From: Enoplosus armatus
Taxonomy: Eukaryota > Chordata > Actinopteri > Centrarchiformes > Enoplosidae
Direction of reading: 5' to 3'
Assembly (NCBI RefSeq): GCF_043641665.1
Contig: NC_092186.1
Coordinates: forward strand, 24,181,001-24,245,000
Length of the DNA: 64,000 nt
The notes under the pieces are model-generated. The model did not search any database. It saw only the letters and a program-made list of their open reading frames with translations, and had not been told where the DNA came from. Shown piece after piece: positions 24,301 to 39,300 of the stretch (position 1 is the stretch's first letter; each line of letters opens with the position of its first letter). The position numbers and the translations under genes were made by a program.

Positions 24301-27300
24301 GTAACCACCACACCTGCAGCCACCACAACTCCGATTATAACTACCACAACTGCAGCCACCACCGCTCTGGCTGCAGCCACCAAAACTCAGGCTCCAACAC
24401 CTGCAGCCACCACAACTTCACCTGTAACCACCAGAACTGCAACCACCAAAACTCCGGCTGTAACCACCACACCTGCAGCCACCACAACTGCAGCCACCAC
24501 CGCTCCGGCTGTAACCACCACAACTACAGTCACCACTACTCCATCTCCAACTACAACACCTGCAACTACCCCAACTCCGGCTCCAACTACAACACCTGCA
24601 GCCCCAACAGCTCCAACTACAACACCAGCAGACCCCACAACATCACCTGTAACCACCACAACTGCAACCACCCCAACTCCAGCTCCAACTACAACACCTG
24701 CATTCACCACAGCTACAACTACAACACCTGCAGCCACCACAACTCCGGCTCCAACTTCAACACCTGCAGCCACCAAAGCTCCAACTACAACACCTGCAGC
24801 CACCACAACTCCGGCTCCAACTACAACACCTGCAGCCACCACAGCTCCAACTACAACACCTGCAGCCACCACAGCTCCAACTACAACATCTGCAGCCCCC
24901 ACAACTTCACCTGTGACCACCACAACTGCAACCGCCCCAACTGCGGCTCCAACTACAACACCTGCAGTCACCACAGCTCCGGCTCCAACTAAAACACCTA
25001 CAACCACCACAACTCCGGCTGTATCCACCACACCTGCATCCACCACAACTCCAATTATAACTACCACACCTTCAGCCACAACAACTCCGATTATAACTAC
25101 CACAACTGCAGCCACCACCGCTCTGGCTGCAGCCACCACCGTTCCGGCTGCAGCCACCAAACCTCCGGCTCCAACACCTGCAGCCACCACAGCTTCACCT
25201 TTAACCACCAGAACTGCAACCACCAAAACTGTGGCTGTTACCACCACACCTGCAGCCACCACAACTGCAGCCACCACCGCTCCAGCTGTAACCACCACAA
25301 CTACAGTCACCACTACTCCAGCTCCAACTACAACACCTGCAACTACCCCAACTCCGGCTCCAACTACAACACCTGCAGCCCCAACAGCTCCAACTACAAC
25401 ACCAGCAGACCCCACAACATCACCTGTAACCACCAAAACTGCAACCACCCCAACTCCAGCTCCAACTACAACACCTGCAGTCACCACCGCTCCGGCTGTA
25501 ACCACCCCAACTACAGTCACCAGTACTCCAGCTCCAACTACAACACCTGCAACCACCCCAACTCCGGCTCCAACTACAACACATGCAGCCACCACTGCTC
25601 CAACTACAACACCTGCAGCCACCACAACTCCAGCTCCAAGAACAACACCTTTAGCCAACACAACTTCACCTGTAACCACCCCAACTCCCTTTCCAACTAC
25701 AACACCTGCAACCACCCCAACTCTGGCTCCAACTACAACACCTGCAGCCACCACAGCTCCAACTACAACACCTGCAGCCACCACAACTCCAGCTCCAACT
25801 ACAACACCTGCAACCACCACCGCTCCGGATGTAACCACCACAACTACAGTCACCACTTCTCCAGCTCCAACTACAACACCTGCAACCACCACAACTCCAG
25901 CTCCAACTACAACACCTGCAACCACCCCAACTCCGGCTCCAACTACAACACCTGCAGCCACCACAACTCCAGCTCCAAGTACAACACCTTTAGCCACCAC
26001 AACTTCACCTTTAACCACCACAACTTCACCTGTAACCACCCCAACTCCGTTTCCAACTACAACACCTGCAGCCACCACAGCTCCAACTACAACACCTGCA
26101 GCCACCACAACTCCAGCTCCAACTACAACACCTGCAACCACCACCGCTCCAGATGTAACCACCACAACAACAGTCACCACTACTCCAGCTCAAACTACAA
26201 CATCTGCAACCACCACAACTCCAGCTCCAACTACAACACCTGCAACCACCCCAACTCCGGCTCCAACTACAACACCTGCAGCCATCACGGCTCCAACTAC
26301 AACACCTGCAGCCACCACAAGTCCAGCTCCAAGTACAACACCTTTAGCCACCACAACTTCACCTGTAACCACCACAACTGCAAACACCCCAACTCCAGCT
26401 CCAACTACAACACCTGCATCCACCACCGCTCCGGCTGTAACCACCACAACTACAGTCACCACTACTCCAGCTCCAAATACAACACCTGCAACCACCCCAA
26501 CTCCAGCTCCAACTACAACACCTGCAGCCACCACGGCTCCAACTACAACATCTGCAGCCACCACAACTCCAGCTCCAAATACAACACCTTTAGCCACCAC
26601 AACTTCACCTGTAACCACCCCAACTCCGTTTCCAACTACAACACCTGCAGCCACCACAGCTCCAACTACAACACCTGCAGCCACCACAACTCCGGCTCCA
26701 ACTACAACACCTGCAGCCACCACCGCTCCAACTACAACACCTGCAGCCCCCACAACTTCACCTGTAACCAACACAACTGCAACCACCCCAACTCCAGCTC
26801 CAACTACAACACCTGCAGTCACCACAGCTCCGGCTCCAACTACAACACCTGCAGCCACCAAAGCTCAGGCTGTAATCACCACAACTACAGTCACCACTAC
26901 TCCAGCTCCAACTACAACACCTGCAACCACCCCAACTCCGGCTCCAACTACAACACCTGCAGCCACCACAACTCCGGCTTCAACTACAACACCTGCAGCC
27001 ACCACCGCTCCAACTACAACACCTGCAGCCCCCACAACTTCACCTGTAACCACCACAACTGCAACCACCCCAACTCCAGCTCCAACTACAACACCTGCAG
27101 TCACCACAGCTCCGGCTCCAACTACAACACCTGCAGCCACCAAAGCTCAGGCTGTAATCACCACAACTACAGTCACCACTACTCCAGCTCCAACTACAAC
27201 ACCTGCAGTCACCACAGCTCCGGCTCCAACTACAACACCTGCAGCCACCAAAGCTCAGGCTGTAATCACCACAACTACAGTCACCACTACTCCAGCTCCA

Positions 27301-30300
27301 ACTACAACACCTGCAACCACCCCAACTCCCTTTCCAACTACAACACCTGCAACCACCCCAACTCTGGCTCCAACTACAACACCTGCAACCACCCCAACTC
27401 CGGCTCCAACTACAACACCTGCAGCCACCACAACTCCAGCTCCAAGTACAACACCTTTAGCCACCACAACTTCACCTTTAACCACCACAACTTCACCTGT
27501 AACCACCCCAACTCCGTTTCCAACTACAACACCTGCAGCCACCACAGCTCCAACTACAACACCTGCAGCCACCACAACTCCAGCTCCAACTACAACACCT
27601 GCAACCACCACCGCTCCAGATGTAACCACCACAACAACAGTCACCACTACTCCAGCTCAAACTACAACATCTGCAACCACCACAACTCCAGCTCCAACTA
27701 CAACACCTGCAACCACCCCAACTCCGGCTCCAACTACAACACCTGCAGCCATCACGGCTCCAACTACAACACCTGCAGCCACCACAAGTCCAGCTCCAAG
27801 TACAACACCTTTAGCCACCACAACTTCACCTGTAACCACCACAACTGCAAACACCCCAACTCCAGCTCCAACTACAACACCTGCATCCACCACCGCTCCG
27901 GCTGTAACCACCACAACTACAGTCACCACTACTCCAGCTCCAAATACAACACCTGCAACCACCCCAACTCCAGCTCCAACTACAACACCTGCAGCCACCA
28001 CGGCTCCAACTACAACATCTGCAGCCACCACAACTCCAGCTCCAAATACAACACCTTTAGCCACCACAACTTCACCTGTAACCACCCCAACTCCGTTTCC
28101 AACTACAACACCTGCAGCCACCACAGCTCCAACTACAACACCTGCAGCCACCACAACTCCGGCTCCAACTACAACACCTGCAGCCACCACCGCTCCAACT
28201 ACAACACCTGCAGCCCCCACAACTTCACCTGTAACCAACACAACTGCAACCACCCCAACTCCAGCTCCAACTACAACACCTGCAGTCACCACAGCTCCGG
28301 CTCCAACTACAACACCTGCAGCCACCAAAGCTCAGGCTGTAATCACCACAACTACAGTCACCACTACTCCAGCTCCAACTACAACACCTGCAACCACCCC
28401 AACTCCGGCTCCAACTACAACACCTGCAGCCACCACAACTCCGGCTTCAACTACAACACCTGCAGCCACCACCGCTCCAACTACAACACCTGCAGCCCCC
28501 ACAACTTCACCTGTAACCACCACAACTGCAACCACCCCAACTCCAGCTCCAACTACAACACCTGCAGTCACCACAGCTCCGGCTCCAACTACAACACCTG
28601 CAGCCACCAAAGCTCAGGCTGTAATCACCACAACTACAGTCACCACTACTCCAGCTCCAACTACAACACCTGCAGTCACCACAGCTCCGGCTCCAACTAC
28701 AACACCTGCAGCCACCAAAGCTCAGGCTGTAATCACCACAACTACAGTCACCACTACTCCAGCTCCAACTACAACACCTGCAACCACCCCAACTCCCTTT
28801 CCAACTACAACACCTGCAACCACCCCAACTCTGGCTCCAACTACAACACCTGCAGCCACCACAGCTCCAACTACAACACCTGCAGCCACCACAACTCCAG
28901 CTCCAAGTACAACACCTTTAGCCACCACTACTTCACCTGTAACCACCCCAACTCCGTTTCCAACTACAACACCTGCAACCACCCCAACTCCGGCTCCAAC
29001 TACAACACCTGCAGCCACCACAGCTCCAACTACAACACCTGCAGCCACCACAACTCCAGCTCCAACTGCAACATCTGCAGCCACCACAGCTCCAACTACA
29101 ACACCTGCAGCCACCACAGCTCCAACTACAACATCTGCAGCCCCCACAACTTCACCTGTGACCACCACAACTGCAACCGCCCCAACTGCGGCTCCAACTA
29201 CAACACCTGCAGTCACCACAGCTCCGGCTCCAACTAAAACACCTACAACCACCACAACTCCGGCTGTAGCCACCACACCTGCAGCTACCACAACTCCAAT
29301 TATAACTACCACACCTTCAGCCACAACAACTCCGATTATAACTACCACAACTGCAGCCACCACCGCTCTGGCTGCAGCCACCACCGTTCCGGCTGCAGCC
29401 ACCAAACCTCCGGCTCCAACACCTGCAGCCACCACAGCTTCACCTGTAACCACCAGAACTGCAACCACCAAAACTCCGGCTGTAACCACCACACCTGCAG
29501 CCACCACAGCTGCAGCCACCACCGCTCCGGCTGTAACCACCACAACTACAGTCACCACTACTCCAGCTCCAACTACAACACCTGCAACTACCCCAACTCC
29601 GGCTCCAACTACAACACCTGCAGCCCCAACAGCTCCAACTACAACACCAGCAGACCCCACAACATCACCTGTAACCACCAAAACTGCAACCACCCCAACT
29701 CCAGCTCCAACTACAACACCTGCAGTCACCACCGCTCCGGCTGTAACCACCCCAACAACAGTCACCAGTACTCCAGCTCCAACTACAACACCTGCAACCA
29801 CCCCAACTCCGGCTCCAACTACAACACATGCAGCCACCACGGCTCCAACTACAACACCTGCAGCCACCACAACTCCAGCTCCAAGAACAACACCTTTAGC
29901 CACCACAACTTCACCTGTAACTACCCCAACTCCCTTTCCAACTTCAACACCTGCAACCACCCCAACTCTGGCTCCAACTACAACACCTGCAGCCACCACA
30001 GCTCCAACTACAACACCTGCAGCCACCACAACTCCAGCTCCAACTACAACACCTGCAACCACCACCGCTCCAGATGTAACGACCACAACTACAGTCACCA
30101 CTACTCCAGCTCCAACTACAACACCTGCAACCACCACAACTCCAGCTCCAACCACAACACCTGCAACCACCCCAACTCCGGCTCCAACTACAACACCTGC
30201 AGCCACCACAACTCCAGCTCCAAGTACAACACCTTTAGCCACCACAACTTCACCTTTAACCACCACAACTTCACCTGTAACCACCCCAACTCCGTTTCCA

Positions 30301-33300
30301 ACTACAACACCTGCAGCCACCACAGCTCCAACTACAACACCTGCAGCCACCACAACTCCAGCTCCAACTACAACACCTGCAACCACCCCAACTCCGGCTC
30401 CCACTACAACACCTGCAGCCACCACAGCTCCAACTACAACACCTGCAGCCCCCACAACTTCACCTGTAACCACCACAACTGCAACCACCCCAACTCCAGC
30501 TCCAACTACAACACCTGCAATCACCACAGCTCCGGCTCCAACTACAACACCTGCAGCCACCACCGCTCCAGCTGTAATGACCAAAACTACAGTCACCACT
30601 ACTCCAGCTCCAACTACAACACCTGCAACCACCCGAACTCCGGCTCCAACTACAACACCTGCAGCCACCACAGCTCCAACTACAACACCTGCAGCCACCA
30701 CAACTCCAGCTCCAAGTACAACACCTTTAGCCACCACTACTTCACCTGTAACCACCCAAACTCCGTTTCCAACTACAACACCTGCAACCACCCCAACTCC
30801 GGCTCCAACTACAACACCTGCAGCCACCACAACTCCAGCTCAAAGTACAACACCTGCAGCCACCACAACTTCACCTGTAACCACCACAACTCCGTTTCCA
30901 ACTACAACAGCTGCAGCCACCACAGCTACAACCACAAAACCTGCAGCCACCACAGCTCCAACTACAACACCTGCAGCCACCACAGCTCCATCTACAACAC
31001 CTGCAGTCACCACAACTACAACTGTAACAACCACACCTGCGGCCACCACAACTCCAAATACAACACCTGTAGCCACCACAACTCCAGCTTTAACCACCAC
31101 ACTCGCAGCCACCACCACTCCGGCTACAACCACAGCAATTACAGCTACCACTACTCCAGGTCTAACTACATCAACTGCAGCCACCACACCTCCAACTATA
31201 ACCACCACAACTCCAGCTCGAACTACAACACCTGCAGCCACCACAGCTCCAACTGTAACTACCACACCTACAGCCACCACAACTACAACTGTAACAACCA
31301 CACCTGCAGCCACCACAACTCCAACTATAACTACCACAACTGCAGCCACCGCCGCTCCAGCTGTAACCACCTCAACTATAACCACAACTACTCCAGCTCC
31401 AACTACAACACCTGAAGTCACCACAGCTCCGGCTCCAACTGCAACAGCTGCAGACACCCCAACTCTGGCTCCAACTACAACACCTGCAGCCACCACAGCT
31501 CCAAGTACAACACCTTTAGCCACCACAACTTCACCTGTAACCACCACAACTGCAACCACCCCAACTCCAGCTCCAACTACAACACCTGCAGCCACCACAG
31601 CTCCAACTACAACACCTGCAATCACCCCAACCCCGGCTCCAACTACAACACCTGCAGCCACCACAGCTCCAACTACAACACCTGCAGCCACTACAACTCC
31701 AGCTCCAACTACAACACCTGCAACCACCACCGCTCCCGCTGTAACCACCACAACTACAGTCACCACTACTCCAGCTCCAACTACAACACCTGCAACCACC
31801 CCAACTCCGGCTCCAACTACAACACCTGCAGCCACCACGGCTACAACTACAACACCTGCAGCCACCACAACTCCAGCTCCATGTACAACACCTTTAGCCA
31901 CCACTACTTCACCTGTAACCACCCCAACTCCGTTTCCAACTACAACACCTGCAACCACCCCAACTCCGGCTCCAACTTCAACAACTGCAGCCACCACAAC
32001 TCCAACTATAACTACCACAACTGCAGCCACGGCCGCTCCAGCTGTAACCACCTCAACTATAACCACAACTACTCCAGCTCCAACTAGAACACCTGAAGTC
32101 ACCACAGCTCCGGCTACAACTACAACAGCTGCAGCCACCACAACTCCATCTGTAACGACCACACCTGCGGCCCCCACAACTCAAATTACAACACCTGCAG
32201 CCACTACAGCTGCAACTACAACACCTGCAGCCACCACAACTCCAGCTTTAACCACCACACTCGCAGCCACCACCACTCCGGCTATAACCACAGCAATTAC
32301 AGCTACCACTACTCCAGGTCTAACTACAACAACTGCAGCTACAACTCCAACTATAAGCACCACAACTCCAGCTCGAACTACAGCACCTGCAGCCACCACA
32401 GCTCCAACTGTAACTACCACACCTGCAGCCACCACAACTACAACTGTAACAACCACACCTGCAGCCACCACAACTCCAACTATAACTACAACAACTGCAG
32501 CCACCGCCGCTCCAGCTGTAACCACCTCAACTATAACCACCACTACTCCAGCTCCAACTACAACACCTGCAGCCAACACGGCTCCAACTACAACACCTGC
32601 AGCCACCACAACTCCAGCTCCAAGTACAACACCTTTAGCTACCACAACTTCACCTGTAACCACCCCAACTCCGTTTCAAACTACAACACCTGCAACCAGT
32701 CCAACTCTTGCTCCAAATACAACACCTGCAGCCACCACAGCTCCAACTACAACACCTGCAACCACCCCAACCCCGGCTCCAACTACAACACCTGCAGCCA
32801 CCACAGCTCCAACTACAACACCTGCAGCCACTACAACTCCAGCTCCAACTACAACACCTGCAACCACCACCGCTCCCGCTGTAACCACCACAACTACAGT
32901 CACCACTACTCCAGCTCCAACTACAACACCTGCAACCACCCCAACTCCGACTCCAACTACAACACCTGCAGCCACCACGGCTACAAATACAACACCTGCA
33001 GCCACCACAACTCCAGCTCCATGTACAACACCTTTAGCCACCACTACTTCACCTGTAACCACCCCAACTCCGTTTCCAACTACAACACCTGCAACCACCC
33101 CAACTCCGGCTCCAACTACAACAACTGCAGCCACCACAGCTCCAACTACAAAACCTGCAGCCACCACAACTCCAGGTCCAAGTACAACAGCTGCAGCCAC
33201 CACAACTTTACCTGTAACCACCCCAACTCCGTTTCCAACTACAACACCTGCAGCCACCACAGCTACAACCACAATACCTGCAGCCACCACAGCTCCAACT

Positions 33301-36300
33301 ACAACACCTGCAGCCACCACAGCTCGATCTACAACACCTGCAGCCACCACAACTACAACTGTAACAACCACACCTGCGGCCACCACAACTCCAATTACAA
33401 CACCTGTAGCCACTACAGCTGCAACTACAACACCTGCAGCCACCACAACTCCAGCTTTAACCACCACACTCGCAGCCACCACCACTGCGGCTATAACTAC
33501 AGCAATTACAGCTACCACTACTCCAGGTCTAACTACATCAACTGCAGCCACCACAACTCCAACTATAACCACCACAACTCCAGCTCGAACTACAACACCT
33601 GCAGCCACCACAGCTCCAACTGTAACTACCAAACCTGAAGCCACCACAACTACAACTGTAACAACCACACCTGCAGCCACCACAACACCAACTATAACTA
33701 AAACAACTGCAGCCACCGCCACTCCCGCAGTAACCACCTCAACTATAACCACCACTTCTCCAGCTCCAACTACAACACCTGCAACCACCACAACTCCAAC
33801 TATAACCACCACAATTCCAGCTCCAACTACAACACCTGCAGCCACTACAGCTTCACCTGTAACCACCAGAACTGCAACCACCACAACTCCGGCTGTAACC
33901 ACCACACCTGCAGCCACCACAACTCCGATTATAACTACCACAACTGCAGCCACCGCCGCTCCCGCAGTAACCACCTCAACTATAACCACCACTTCTCCAG
34001 CTCCAACTACAACACCTGCAACCACCACAACTCCAACTATAACCACCACAATTCCAGCTCCAACTACAACACCTGCAGCCACTACAACTTCACCTGTAAC
34101 CACCAGAACTGCAACCACCACAACTCCGGCTGTAACCACCACACCTGCAGCCACCACAACTCCGATTATAACTACCACAACTGCAGCCACCACCGCTCCG
34201 GCTGTAACCACCACAACTACAGTCACCACTACTCCAGCTCCAACTACAACACCTGCAACCACCCCAACTCCGGCTCCAACTACAACACCTGCAGCCCCCA
34301 CAGCTCCAACTACAACACCTGCAGCCCCCACAACATCACCTTTAACCACCACAACTGCAACCACCCCAACTACAACTCCAACTACAACACCTGCAGTCAC
34401 CACCGCTCCGGCTGTAACCACCACAACTACAGTCACCACTACTCCAGCTCCAACTACAACACCTGCAACCACCTCAACCCCGGCTCCAACTACAACACCT
34501 GCAGCCACCACAACTCCAGCTCCATGTACAACACCTTTAGCCACCACTACTTCACCTGTAACCACCCCAACTCCGTTTCCAACTACAACACCTGCAACCA
34601 CCCCAACTCCGGCTCCAACTACAACAACTGCAGCCACCACAGCTCCAACTACAAAACCTGCAGCCACCACAACTCCAGGTCCAAGTACAACAGCTGCAGC
34701 CACCACAACTTCACCTGTAACCACCCCAACTCCGTTTCCAACTACAACACCTGCAGCCACCACAGCTACAACCACAATACCTGCAGCCACCACAGCTCCA
34801 ACTACAACACCTGCAGCCACCACAGCTCCATCTACAACACCTGCAGCCACCACAACTACAACTGTAACAACCACACCTGCGGCCACCACAACTCCAATTA
34901 CAACACCTGTAGCCACTACAGCTGCAACTACAACACCTGCAGCCACCACAACTCCAGCTTTAACCACCACACTCGCAGCCACCACCACTGCGGCTATAAC
35001 TACAGCAATTACAGCTACCACTACTCCAGGTCTAACTACATCAACTGCAGCCACCACAACTCCAACTATAACCACCACAACTCCAGCTCGAACTACAACA
35101 CCTGCAGCCACCACAGCTCCAACTGTAACTACCAAACCTGAAGCCACCACAACTACAACTGTAACAACCACACCTGCAGCCACCACAACACCAACTATAA
35201 CTACCACAACTGCAGCCACCGCCGCTCCCGCAGTAACCACCTCAACTATAACCACCACTTCTCCAGCTCCAACTACAACACCTGCAACCACCACAACTCC
35301 AACTATAACCACCACAATTCCAGCTCCAACTACAACACCTGCAGCCACTACAACTTCACCTGTAACCACCAGAACTGCAACCACCACAACTCCGGCTGTA
35401 ACCACCACACCTGCAGCCACCACAACTCCGATTATAACTACCACAACTGCAGCCACCGCCGCTCCCGCAGTAACCACCTCAACTATAACCACCACTTCTC
35501 CAGCTCCAACTACAACACCTGCAACCACCACAACTCCAACTATAACCACCACAATTCCAGCTCCAACTACAACACCTGCAGCCACTACAACTTCACCTGT
35601 AACCACCAGAACTGCAACCACCACAACTCCGGCTGTAACCACCACACCTGCAGCCACCACAACTCCGATTATAACTACCACAACTGCAGCCACCACCGCT
35701 CCGGCTGTAACCACCACAACTACAGTCACCACTACTCCAGCTCCAACTACAACACCTGCAACCACCCCAACTCCGGCTCCAACTACAACACCTGCAGCCC
35801 CCACAGCTCCAACTACAACACCTGCAGCCCCCACAACATCACCTTTAACCACCACAACTGCAACCACCCCAACTACAACTCCAACTACAACACCTGCAGT
35901 CACCACCGCTCCGGCTGTAACCACCACAACTACAGTCACCACTACTCCAGCTCCAACTACAACACCTGCAACCACCCCAACCCCGGCTCCAACTACAACA
36001 CCTGCAGCCACCACGTCTCCAACTACAACACCTGCTACCACACCTCCAGCTCCAAGTACAACACCTTTAGCTACCACAACTTCACCTGTAACCACCCCAA
36101 CTCCGTTTCCAACTACAACACCTGCAACCAGCCCAACTCTGGCTCCAACTACAACACCTGCAGACACCACAGCTCCAACTACAACACCTGCAGCCACCAC
36201 AACTCCAGCTCCAACTACAACACCTGCAACCACCACCGCTCCGGCTGTAACCACCCCAACTACAGTCACCACAACTCCAGCTCCAACTACAACACCTGCA

Positions 36301-39300
36301 ACCACCCCAACTCCGGCTCCAACTACAACACCTGCAGCCACCACGGCTCCAACTACAACACCTGCAGCCACCACAACTCCAGCTCCAAGAACAACACCTT
36401 TAGCCACCACAACTTCACCTGTAACCACCCCAACTCCCTTTCCAACTACAACACCTGCAACCACCCCAACTCTGGCTCCAACTACAACACCTGCAGCCAC
36501 CACAGCTCCAACTACAACACCTGCAGCCACCACAACTCCAGCTCCAACTACAACACCTGCAACCACCACCGCTCCGGATGTAACCACCACAACAACAGTC
36601 ACCACTACTCCAGCTCAAACTACAACACCTGCAACCACCACAACTCCAGCTCCAACTACGACACCTGCAACCACCCCAACTCCGGCTCCAACTACAACAC
36701 CTGCAGCCACCACGGCTCCAACTACAACACCTGCAGCCACCACAACTCCAGCTCCAAGTACAACACCTTTAGACACCACAACTTCACCTGTAACCACCAC
36801 AACTGTAACCACCCCAACTCCAGCTCCAACTACAACACCTGCAGCCACCACCGCTCCGGCTGTAACCACCACAACTACAGTCACCACTACTCCAGCTCCA
36901 ACTACAACACCTGCAACCACCCCAACTCCGGCTCCAACTACAACACCTGCAGCCACCACGGCTCCAACTACAACACCTGCAGCCACCACAACTCCAGCTC
37001 CAAATACAACACCTTTAGCCACCACAACTTCACCTGTAACCACCCCAACTCCGTTTCCAACTACAAAGCCTGCAGCCACCACTGCTCCAACTACAACACC
37101 TGCAGACACCACAACTCCGGCTCCAACTACAACACCTGCAGCCACCACCGCTCTAACTACAACACCTGCAGCCCCCACAACTTCACCTGTAACCACCACA
37201 ACTGCAACCACCGCAAAACCAGCTCCAACTACAACACCTGCAGTCACCACAGCTCCGGCTCCAACTACAACACCTGCAGCCACCAAAGCTCAGGCTGTAA
37301 TCACCACAACTACAGTCACCACTGCTCCAGCTCCAACTACAACACCTGCAACCACCCCAACACCGGCTCCAACTACAACACCTGCAGCCACCACAGCTCC
37401 AACTACAATACCTGCAGCCACCACAACTCCAGCTCCAAGTACAACACCTTTAGCCACCACTACTTCACCTGTAACCACCCCAACTCTGTTTCCAACTACA
37501 ACACCGGCAACCACCCCAACTCCGGCTCCAACTACAACACCTGCAGCCACCACAACTCCAGCTCAAAGTACAACACCTGCAGCCACCACAACTTCACCTG
37601 TAACCACCACAACTCCGTTTCCAACTACAACACCTGCAGCCACCACAGCTACAACCACAATACCTGCAGCCACCACAGCTCCAACTACAACACCTGCAGC
37701 CACCACAGCTCCATCTACAACACCTGCAGCCACCACAACTACAACTGTAACAACCACACCTGCAGCCACCACAACTACAACTGTAACAACCACACCTGCA
37801 GCCACCACAACTCCAATTGCAACACCTGTAGCCACCACAACTCCAGCTTTAACCACCACACTCGCAGCCACCACCACTCGGGCTAAAACCACAGCAATTA
37901 CAGCTACCACTACTCCAGGTCTAACTACATTAACTGCAGCCACCACAACTCCAACTATAACCACCACAACTCCAGCTCAAACTACAACACCTGCAGCCAC
38001 CACAGCTCCAACTGTAACTACCACACCTGCAGCCACCACAACTACAACTGTAACAACCACACCTGCAGCCACCACAACTCCAACTATAACTACCACAACT
38101 GCAGCCACGGCCGCTCCAGCTGTAACCACCTCAACTATAACCACAACTACTCCAGCTCCAACTAGAACACCTGAAGTCACCACAGCTCCGGCTACAACTA
38201 CAACAGCTGCAGCCACCACAACTCCATCTGTAACTACCACACCTGCGGCCACCACAACTCAAATTACAACACCTGCAGCCACTACAGCTGCAACTACAAC
38301 ACCTGCAGCCACCACAACTCCAGCTTTAACCACCACACTCGCAGCCACCACCACTCCGGCTATAACCACAGCAATTACAGCTACCACTACTCCAGGTCTA
38401 ACTTCAACAACTGCAGCTACAACTCCAACTATAAGCACCACAACTCCAGCTCGAACTACAGCACCTGCAGCCACCACAGCTCCAACTGTAACTACCACAA
38501 CTGCAACCACCAATACTACAACTGTAACAACCACACCTGCAGCCACCACAACTCCAACTATAACTACCACAACTGCAGCCACCGCCGCTCCAGCTGTAAC
38601 CACCTCAACTATAACCACCACTACTCCAGCTCCAACTACAACACCTGCAGCCAACACAGCTCCAACTACAACACCTGCAGCCACCAAAACTTCAGCTCCA
38701 AGTACATCACCTTTAGCTACCACAACTTCACCTGTAACCACCCCAACTCCGTTTCAAACTACAACACCTGCAGCCACCACAGCTCCAACTACAACACCTG
38801 CAACCACCCCAACCCCGGCTCCAACTACAACACCTGCAGCCACCACAGCTCCAACTACAACACCTGCAGCCACTACAACTACAGCTCCAACTACAACACC
38901 TGCAACCACCACCGCTCCCGCTGTAACCACCACAACTACAGTCACCACTACTCCAGCTCCAACTATGACACCTGCAGCCACCACCGCTCCGGCTGTAACC
39001 ACTACAACTACAGTCACCACTACTCCAGCTCCAACTATGACACCTGCAGCCACCACCGCTCCGGCTGTAACCACCACAACTACAGTCACCACTATTCCAA
39101 CTCCAACTACAACACCTGCAACCACCCCAACTCCGGCTCCAACTACAACACCTGCAGCCACCACGGCTCCAACTACAACACCTGCAGCCACCACAACTCC
39201 AGCTCCAAGTACAACACCTTTAGCCACCACAACTTCACCTGTAACCACCCCAACTCCGTTTCCAACTACAACACCTGCAACCACCCCAACTCTGGCTCCA

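Noticed and set aside
23736..24992. Plus-strand open frames of Asn/His/Cys/Ser composition (for example 418 codons)
   Set aside because: These are an off-frame reading of the same repeat units and start only where the rare ATG arises from the AGT-to-TGT change.
32676..36605. Long minus-strand open frames rich in Val, Gly and Ala (up to 1,309 codons; many others between 19476 and 53238)
   Set aside because: They are the reverse reading of the Thr/Pro/Ala repeat codons. They break every few hundred codons, unlike the plus frame, and have no splice or promoter context.
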